A DNA stretch of 64,000 nt from Amorphoplanes friuliensis DSM 7358 (GTDB taxonomy: Bacteria; Actinomycetota; Actinomycetes; Mycobacteriales; Micromonosporaceae), in contig NC_022657.1 in NCBI RefSeq assembly GCF_000494755.1, positions 2,518,001 through 2,582,000 of the forward strand, in the 5' to 3' direction. This document shows, piece after piece, positions 58,905 to 64,000 of the stretch. The notes beneath the pieces are model-generated. The model worked only from the letters and a program-made list of their open reading frames with translations. It was not told the origin of the DNA and made no database searches. The translations under genes were made by a program, and so were the position numbers. Position 1 is the stretch's first letter, and each line of letters opens with the position of its first letter.

Positions 58905-59690
58905 CTAGATGACCGGAACCTCGCCGCCGTCGACGACCAGGGTTGCTCCGGTGACCCACTGGGCGCGGTCGGAGGCGAAGTAGGCGACGGCCTCGGCGAT
59001 GTCGCGGGGGTCACCGGGACGGCCGAGTGGGACGCTCGCCGCGATGTCGGCGAGTGAGACGCCCATCGCGTCGGCGAAGTTCTGGCGGATCGCGTCGCCG
59101 CCCGGGGATTCGATGTTGCCGGGGACGATCGTGGTGACGCGGATGCCGGCGGGCGCGAGCTCGGACGCCAGCGCCTTGCCGTACGCGTTGAGCGCGGCCT
59201 TGGCGGCCCCGTAGTGCGCCAGCGGCCCCGTGGGCAGCAGCGCCGCGACCGTGGAGATGTTGACGATCACGCCGCCCGCGCCCGCGCCCGCCTCGCGCAG
59301 TGCCGGCAGCAGTGCGTTGTTGAGCCGGACGGCGGAGAGGTAGTTGAGGTCGAGGGCGTCGAGCCATTCCTCGTCGGTGATGGAGGCGATGCCCCCGAGG
59401 TGGGCGCGGGCCGCACCCGCGTTGTTGACCACGATGTCGACGCCGCCGAGTTCGCCGAGCGCGGCCGCAGCGAAGGCCTGCACGCCGGCGAGCGTACTGA
59501 TGTCGCCGTCGAGGAAGGTGGCGGCCTTCGGGGTCTCGTCGGTGGCTTTACGCGCCGTGGTCACGACGGTCGCGCCGCCGTCGAGCAGCCGCTGCACGAT
59601 GGCTGCGCCGATCCCGCGTGAGCCTCCCGTGACGACCGCCCGTTTACCGGCGAACTCGGTGGCGTCTGGTGCAGCAAGAGTTTTGAACAT
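58905..59690 (-). CDS. SDR-family oxidoreductase
   Basis: 261 residues. TGGSRGIGAAIVQRLLDGGA (TGxxxGIG), VNNAGAARAHLGGIASITDE, and NISTVAALLPTGPLAHYGAA with AKAALNAYGK supply the Ser/Tyr/Lys set. TIVPGNIESPGGD is the PG motif. It is divergent from TetR with an operator between them. A paralogue of the 55481 SDR. Its ATG is at 59690. Confidence 0.93.
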   Translation of the reverse strand: MFKTLAAPDATEFAGKRAVVTGGSRGIGAAIVQRLLDGGATVVTTARKATDETPKAATFLDGDISTLAGVQAFAAAALGELGGVDIVVNNAGAARAHLGGIASITDEEWLDALDLNYLSAVRLNNALLPALREAGAGAGGVIVNISTVAALLPTGPLAHYGAAKAALNAYGKALASELAPAGIRVTTIVPGNIESPGGDAIRQNFADAMGVSLADIAASVPLGRPGDPRDIAEAVAYFASDRAQWVTGATLVVDGGEVPVI

Positions 59691-59706
59691 ACGGTCCAAT
59701 ATACAG

Positions 59707-59729
59707 GTTCTGGAACGAACGTCCAGAAC
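59707..59729. promoter_or_regulatory. TetR operator GTTCTGGA-N7-TCCAGAAC
   Basis: A perfect 8-bp inverted repeat around 7 bases, in the 64-base gap between the divergent SDR and TetR genes, 25 bases before the TetR ATG. Size suits a TetR dimer; it likely controls both. Confidence 0.78.
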
Positions 59730-59754
59730 TTTCGGAACGGCGTACCGTTGAGGA

Positions 59755-60342
59755 ATGGGGCGACCACGCAAGTTCGACGAGGACGAGGTGCTGGCGGCGG
59801 CGCGCCGGGTGTTCAACGAAACCGGCTTCCACGGCACCTCGGTCGATGACCTGTCCCGCGCGACGGGTCTGAGCAAGGGCAGCCTCTACGGCGCGTTCGG
59901 TGACAAGGACGCCCTCTTCCAACGGGTGCTGGAGGATTACTGCGCGGGAGCCGACCAGGACGCCGTGGCCCGGCTCGAAGGCCCGGAGGACGAGGCGCTC
60001 GACCGCCTGCGCTCCTGGCTGCGGATGCCGGAGGGCCCCATGGACCGGCTCGGCTGTCTGCTGGCCAAGGCCACCGCTGAGCTGTCGTGGGAGAACGAGG
60101 CCGTGGCGGCCCGGTCGCTCGCGACCTTCGAAATGTTGCTCGACAGCTGCCGCCGGCTCATCGAGCAGGCGCAGCGCGCCGGTGATGTGGATCCGGCCGC
60201 CGACGCCGAGGTGCTCGGCGGGCTGATCGTCACCACACATCGCGGCATCGAGGCGCTGGCCAAGGCGGGAGTCGACGCCACGAGGCTGAACCGCATCGCG
60301 GACGCCGCCATCGACAACATCGCCCTCAAGGCGCGCGTGTAG
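59755..60342 (+). CDS. TetR-family regulator
   Basis: 195 residues. The N-terminal HTH is MGRPRKFDEDEVLAAARRVF and SVDDLSRATGLSKGSLYGAF. The C-terminal alpha domain has RLGCLLAKATAELSWENEAV and LLDSCRRLIEQAQRAGDVD. AGGA lies just upstream of the ATG. It is divergent from the SDR gene, its probable target, and 3 bases before the frameshifted methyltransferase ORF. Confidence 0.93.
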   Translation: MGRPRKFDEDEVLAAARRVFNETGFHGTSVDDLSRATGLSKGSLYGAFGDKDALFQRVLEDYCAGADQDAVARLEGPEDEALDRLRSWLRMPEGPMDRLGCLLAKATAELSWENEAVAARSLATFEMLLDSCRRLIEQAQRAGDVDPAADAEVLGGLIVTTHRGIEALAKAGVDATRLNRIADAAIDNIALKARV

Positions 60343-60345
60343 CTC

Positions 60346-60992
60346 ATGTCGGAGCTGGACAATCAGCGGCATTTCTGGGACACCGCCGGGGCGGCGAAGA
60401 CGTTCACCCATCCGATCGATTTCGGCTGGTTGGCGCGGTTGCCGTCGACGGCCCGGATCGTCGACTACGGCTGCGGCTACGGGCGGATCACCGGGCTGGC
60501 GCGGCAACAGGGCTTCACCGGCGCCGAAGGCGTCGACACGTCCGCCCGCCTGGTCGACAGGGCCCGTCGAAGTCATCCTGCGCTCAGCTTCCGAGTGCTG
60601 CCGAACCCACCTGCACTGCCCTACCCGGCGCCGGCGTCGACGCGGTGCTTCTCTTCGCCGTTCTGACGTGCATTCCGACGGACGCGGGACAGCAGCAGCT
60701 CGTCACCGAGCTCGCCCGGGTGCTCAGGCCAGGTGGGCTGCTCTATGTCAGCGACCTGCTTCTGCAGACCGATCAGCGCAACCGGGCTCGGTACCAACGG
60801 CATGCCGAAACCTACGGAACGTACGGCGTCTTCGAGACCGGCGACGGCGCGATCTGCCGGCACCACACCGCCGACTGGCTGCGGAGCCTGCTGCTCGACG
60901 GGTTCGACATCGACACCACCCGGCAGATCACCGTCGAGACGATGAACGCCAACTCGGCGGAAGCGCTGCAGATCCTCGCCGTGAAGCGGTGA
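60346..60992 (+). pseudogene. Class I SAM methyltransferase, frameshifted
   Basis: Residues 1-93 in the first frame read RHFWDTAGAAKTFTHPIDFG and IVDYGCGYGRITGLARQQGF (SAM motif I, DxGCGxG). The frame then stops at 60666. A second frame continues GAGVDAVLLFAVLTCIPTDA, LARVLRPGGLLYVSDLLLQT (post-motif), to 60992. The break lies near CTACCCGG (60621-60628); a single missing C would restore the frame. Either a recent pseudogene or a sequencing error. The family is the small class I methyltransferases (UbiE-like). Confidence 0.8.
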
Positions 60993-61034
60993 CCTGGTGA
61001 CGGATCCGAACGCTCCCGCGCCGCCGGTCCCTGG

Positions 61035-62006
61035 TCAGCTCTGCTGGTAGTTCACCGCGGCGAACGCGCACGGCCGGTGCAGATGCAGGTAGTAGGCACC
61101 CTCGCCGAACTCGTCCAGGTCTCGGCCGCCGAGCAGCCCGACGTAGTCCATCACCTGTCCGCAGCCGGGACAGCCGGGATGCTCAGCGTCCTGGATCCAC
61201 TCGGGACGACCGCCGAGCGTGGAACCGCCACTGTTCCAGGCGCTCGCCTGAAACGGGCTCTGCCGGGCCGGCCCGATGATGGGCAATGGCGTCGGTGGCT
61301 GTTCCGGCTCACCGTCGTCGCCGAGATACGACGGGCGGGTGTTGCCGGTCCACCAGGTGCTGCCACCTTCCGGCGTGACCTGGCTGTACAGCGTCGTGTA
61401 GCAAGCGCAGAAGTGGCAAGTCTCGATCACCAGCCGCCCGGACCAGCCGGTGTGCGCCAACGCGGCGCCGGCGGCTGCCTCAGCGGTATCGACATCAGCA
61501 GCGATCCACAGCGGCGAGGCGCACCACGGGCAAGCGGGGGCATCGATGCGCTGCGGCGCGTCGCGCATGAGCCATTCGTACGCGGTGTCGCCGCACAACT
61601 GTCGACGGCTGCCGTCCGGCGAGACCGTCCAACCGCCCTCGGGTGCGTACGCGAGCGGTCCGACGTGCAACTCGGCGGCGCCGGCGGGCGGTTGTGCCTC
61701 CCAACGGCGCATCGCCGCCTCGGCCAGTGGGTGACCACTGTGGGCCAGAACGAGGAGTAGGTGGTTGAGATCGCCGGGGGTCTCCCCACCGTCGACCCGC
61801 ACGACGACTCGGCGCACCAGGTCGGTGTCGGCCGCCCGGTACAACGTGGGAGGCCACAGCACGTCGAGGTCGAGCAACCGGTCCAGGTGCGGAGTCAGCC
61901 GTCCCGGATCGGCGTTCGCGATGTCGGCCAACTTCTCGGCCGCGTCGCTGTCGCCGGATGCCGCCTCCACCAACTCCTCGATCACGCGCGGAGGCTGCTC
62001 GATCAT
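61035..62006 (-). CDS. DUF1963-like protein with three CxxC zinc knuckles
   Basis: 323 residues. Cysteine pairs CPWC (near 158), CHFC (near 197) and CPGC (near 280) look like zinc knuckles. The C-terminal third, SAWNSGGSTLGGRPEWIQDA followed by HPGCPGCGQVMDYVGLLGGR, resembles the DUF1963/YwqG domain. The N-terminal region is an alpha-helical solenoid (LVEAASGDSDAAEKLADIAN). Function unknown; a role in immunity or stress is possible for the DUF1963 group. It is alone, 42 bases from the methyltransferase end. Confidence 0.75.
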   Translation of the reverse strand: MIEQPPRVIEELVEAASGDSDAAEKLADIANADPGRLTPHLDRLLDLDVLWPPTLYRAADTDLVRRVVVRVDGGETPGDLNHLLLVLAHSGHPLAEAAMRRWEAQPPAGAAELHVGPLAYAPEGGWTVSPDGSRRQLCGDTAYEWLMRDAPQRIDAPACPWCASPLWIAADVDTAEAAAGAALAHTGWSGRLVIETCHFCACYTTLYSQVTPEGGSTWWTGNTRPSYLGDDGEPEQPPTPLPIIGPARQSPFQASAWNSGGSTLGGRPEWIQDAEHPGCPGCGQVMDYVGLLGGRDLDEFGEGAYYLHLHRPCAFAAVNYQQS

Positions 62007-62123
62007 GCCGCGAGCCTAACGCGCCGACCGGAACGTTCTGAACCGGCGAGGACTCCGCTGCCGCCGTGAGTGTGGCGGGCCCTTGATGGCTGTCGGCCAG
62101 GGAGAGACGTCGACGATGATCGC

Positions 62124-62172
62124 TTGACGTAGCTGGTTAACGCCATTAACTTACAGATAGCGCCGTTAACCA
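62124..62172 (+). promoter_or_regulatory. Promoter plus inverted repeat TGGTTAACG...CGTTAACCA
   Basis: TTGACG at 62124-62129 is 17 bases from TAACTT at 62147-62152, a plausible sigma70-type promoter. Overlapping it, TGGTTAACG (62134-62142) and CGTTAACCA (62164-62172) are perfect 9-bp inverted arms, 21 bases apart. The site is 17 bases before the alpha/beta hydrolase ATG and could bind the TetR protein encoded downstream. Confidence 0.65.
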
Positions 62173-62188
62173 AGCCTGTGGAGTCGTC

Positions 62189-63025
62189 ATGACCGAGAAC
62201 TTGAGCATTGCCGGTAACACCCTCGCCTACGAGGTGTCCGGCCAGGGCCCGCTCGTTGTCCTGGCGCACGGCATCGGCGACAGCCGGCACTCCTACCGGT
62301 TCCTCGCTCCGGCCCTGGTCGACGCCGGGTACCGGGTCGCCAACGTGGACATTCGCGGCTGCGGCGACTCCGGCCTGGGCTGGGACGGCTACAGCCGCAC
62401 CGACATCGCGGGTGACCTCGTCGCCGTCGTGCGCCACCTCGGCGGCCCCGCCGTGATCATCGGGCAGTCGATCAGCGGGGGCGCGGCGACCATCGCGGCT
62501 GCAACCGCACCGGATCTGATCAACGGCGTCATCGAGCTGGCGCCGTTCACCCGGGTGCAACCGTTCGACTTCGGCGGGCTGGTGCGGGTCAAGCGTTTCC
62601 GCAGCGGGTACACGCAGATGGCGCAGGTCATGGTCCGGGGAAGTCTGTCGAGCTGGAAGAAGTACCTCGACGCGGCGTACCCGGTCAAGCCCGCCGACTG
62701 GGACGCCGAACTGGCGCGTATCGAGGCGAAGCTGAGCGAGCCCGGCCGGATGAAGGTTCTGCAGGCCATGTGCAAGACCAGCCCGACCGACGCCGGCGCG
62801 CAGCTGGCCAATGTCACCTGCCCGGTGCTGGTCATCGAGGGCAGCCTCGACCCCGACTGGGCCGACCCCCGCGCCGAGGGCGAGAAGATCCTCGCCGATC
62901 TGCCCCGGGGTCTCGGTGAACTCGTTGTCATCGAGGGTGCCGGTCACTACGCCCACGTGCAGACACCGGATCAGGTCCTCGCGCTGGCCCGGCCCTTCCT
63001 CGGCAAGACCCTGGCGAATGCCTAG
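62189..63025 (+). CDS. Alpha/beta hydrolase
   Basis: 278 residues. HG in VVLAHGIGDSRHSYRFLAPA, nucleophile Ser in IIGQSISGGAATIA, acid Asp in IEGSLDPDWADPR, His in VIEGAGHYAHVQTPDQVLAL. No signal peptide. First of a three-gene operon with TetR (overlap 8 bases) and LtrA. Likely repressed by that TetR through the repeat at 62134-62172. Confidence 0.9.
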   Translation: MTENLSIAGNTLAYEVSGQGPLVVLAHGIGDSRHSYRFLAPALVDAGYRVANVDIRGCGDSGLGWDGYSRTDIAGDLVAVVRHLGGPAVIIGQSISGGAATIAAATAPDLINGVIELAPFTRVQPFDFGGLVRVKRFRSGYTQMAQVMVRGSLSSWKKYLDAAYPVKPADWDAELARIEAKLSEPGRMKVLQAMCKTSPTDAGAQLANVTCPVLVIEGSLDPDWADPRAEGEKILADLPRGLGELVVIEGAGHYAHVQTPDQVLALARPFLGKTLANA

Positions 63026-63641
63026 GGCCCGGCTGACCCCGCAGTCGGTCACCGAGGCCGGCGCCGCCCTGATCGACGAGGTCGGCTTCGAGAAATTCAG
63101 CATGGGCCTGCTCGCGGAACGGCTCGGGGTCAAGACTCCGGCGCTCTACAAACACGTCACCAGCCAGGCCGATCTGGCTCACCGCATCGCCATCGTGTCC
63201 ATGGCCGAGTTCGCCGACGCCATTCGCGACGCCATCCAGGGCCGGGCCGGCAGCGATGCCCTCGCCGCCGGTGCGCAGGCGATGCGGGCCTACGTTCAGG
63301 AACACCCCGGCCGGTACGCGGCCGCCGATGCTGCCCGCCCGACCGGACCCGACGACCCGCTCATCCCCGCCATCAACCGGGTCGTCGCCTCCTGGGCGGC
63401 CATGCTGCGCGGCTACCACCTCGACTCCAGTCAGGAGATTCACGCTGTGCGGATGCTCCGCAGCGCCCTGCACGGGTTCTCGACCCAGCAAGCAGCCGGC
63501 GGTTTCCGGTACGACGCATCCGTCGACGACAGCTTCACCTGGATGATCAACTTTCTCGACCACGGCCTGCACGTCGCGGCCACGTCCGGCATCAGCGTCA
63601 CCCCCGCGAGCACCGCGACACCGGCAACGAGCGGCCGCTGA
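63018..63641 (+). CDS. TetR-family regulator with WHG-type C-terminus
   Basis: 207 residues. HTH: LTPQSVTEAGAALIDEVGFE, AERLGVKTPALYKHVTSQAD. The C-terminal domain has AMRAYVQEHPGRYAAADAAR and VRMLRSALHGFSTQQAAGGF. It begins inside the end of the hydrolase gene (8-base overlap) and ends one base into the LtrA start, so it is translated with both. Confidence 0.9.
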   Translation: MPRARLTPQSVTEAGAALIDEVGFEKFSMGLLAERLGVKTPALYKHVTSQADLAHRIAIVSMAEFADAIRDAIQGRAGSDALAAGAQAMRAYVQEHPGRYAAADAARPTGPDDPLIPAINRVVASWAAMLRGYHLDSSQEIHAVRMLRSALHGFSTQQAAGGFRYDASVDDSFTWMINFLDHGLHVAATSGISVTPASTATPATSGR

Positions 63642-64000
63642 TGGTGAACATCGACGACGAGCCGACCGAGGCCAGGACCGAGCGGCACGCCAGCTGGGCC
63701 GAGCTCTTCTTCGACCTCGTGGCGGTGGCCGGCGTGGCCGCCCTGGCGCACGTGCTCGGGCCCGACCTGGACGCCGCGGCGCTCGGTCTCTACGCACTGA
63801 TGTTCCTGGCGTTGTGGCTGTCCTGGACGACGTTCATGCTGTACGGCAACGTGGCCGCCGGTCAGACCCGCGTGTTACGGCTGATGGTCGGCATGTTCGG
63901 TCTCGGGGTCATGGCCGCGTCCGTGCCGGGCGTGGCGCACACCGTGCTCGACCACGACGGTGACTCCCTTCCGCTCAACGTCTTCGCCATCGCCTACATC
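63641..64000 (+). CDS. LtrA-family low-temperature-requirement-like membrane protein, partial
   Basis: 120 residues to the window edge. ERHASWAELFFDLVAVAGVA is the conserved start of LtrA proteins, followed by further hydrophobic helices (LYALMFLALWLSWTTFMLYG). The C-terminus is cut off. ATG overlaps the TetR stop by one base. LtrA proteins are multi-pass membrane proteins of unknown biochemical role. Confidence 0.9.
   Translation, partial: MVNIDDEPTEARTERHASWAELFFDLVAVAGVAALAHVLGPDLDAAALGLYALMFLALWLSWTTFMLYGNVAAGQTRVLRLMVGMFGLGVMAASVPGVAHTVLDHDGDSLPLNVFAIAYI

Noticed and set aside
60346..60992. Programmed -1 frameshift in the methyltransferase
   Set aside because: No canonical slippery heptamer or downstream pseudoknot is visible at the junction; a lost base is simpler.
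1..64000. CRISPR arrays, insertion sequences, rRNA genes or phage modules
   Set aside because: No regular spacer-repeat array, transposase, rRNA or phage structural gene was seen on either strand.

Overview
The window is chromosomal DNA of a high-GC Gram-positive bacterium. Codon third positions are almost all G or C, many starts are GTG and a few TTG, and Shine-Dalgarno sequences are of the GGAGG type. Gene content (Tat-exported enzymes, SARP/BTAD and large LuxR-ATPase regulators, DinB and VOC proteins, many small GNATs) points to a filamentous actinomycete. Micromonosporaceae (Actinoplanes-like) is my best guess, as inference only. No phage, insertion sequence, integrase or CRISPR array is visible.

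Region by region. (1) 1-5.8 kb: a YCII-family fragment, three NAD(P)-binding oxidoreductase genes facing a divergent LysR regulator, a small unknown gene, a chloroperoxidase-type hydrolase and a GNAT. (2) 5.8-17.7 kb: a compact surface-polysaccharide locus. Nine minus-strand genes, most overlapping or a few bases apart, encode a polysaccharide deacetylase, a DegT aminotransferase, one glycosyltransferase, a Wzz/BY-kinase-like fusion with a degenerate Walker A, a Wzx-type flippase, a Wzy/O-antigen-ligase-type protein, a Tat-exported all-alpha protein, a FemAB-type GNAT and an FAD monooxygenase. A second FemAB protein is divergent, followed by tRNA-Gly(GCC). (3) 17.8-23.1 kb: small housekeeping or accessory genes (DUF3592, DUF3253, two VOC proteins, GNAT, RibD-like reductase, a secreted two-repeat protein, PAP2 phosphatase). 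(4) 23.2-26.0 kb: two translationally coupled exported carbohydrate-active proteins, a GH79-like glycosidase and a BNR-repeat protein. (5) 26-36 kb: GNATs, a MarR-GNAT fusion, a MarR/quinone-oxidoreductase pair with a striking palindrome, SRPBCC, DinB, an MFS exporter, a RecQ-type helicase and an SMR transporter. (6) 35.9-47 kb: a regulator-rich block (two paralogous AraC proteins, a giant LuxR-ATPase, an MBL-fold protein, two alpha/beta hydrolases), an XRE/methionine-aminopeptidase pair, an epoxide hydrolase and a STAS/anti-sigma-kinase pair. (7) 47-64 kb: a GGDEF-EAL protein and several regulator/enzyme modules: SDR/LysR, MarR/NTF2-like, a second LuxR-ATPase, a four-gene operon headed by a SARP-like regulator, SDR/TetR, and hydrolase-TetR-LtrA. 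There are also a frameshifted methyltransferase, a zinc-knuckle unknown and two decayed gene fragments.

The recurring theme is a one-component regulator divergent from, or in an operon with, a short-chain dehydrogenase or alpha/beta hydrolase. In many of these junctions a palindrome can be read directly. These look like substrate-responsive detoxification or secondary-metabolism modules. The polysaccharide locus is the largest functionally coherent unit.
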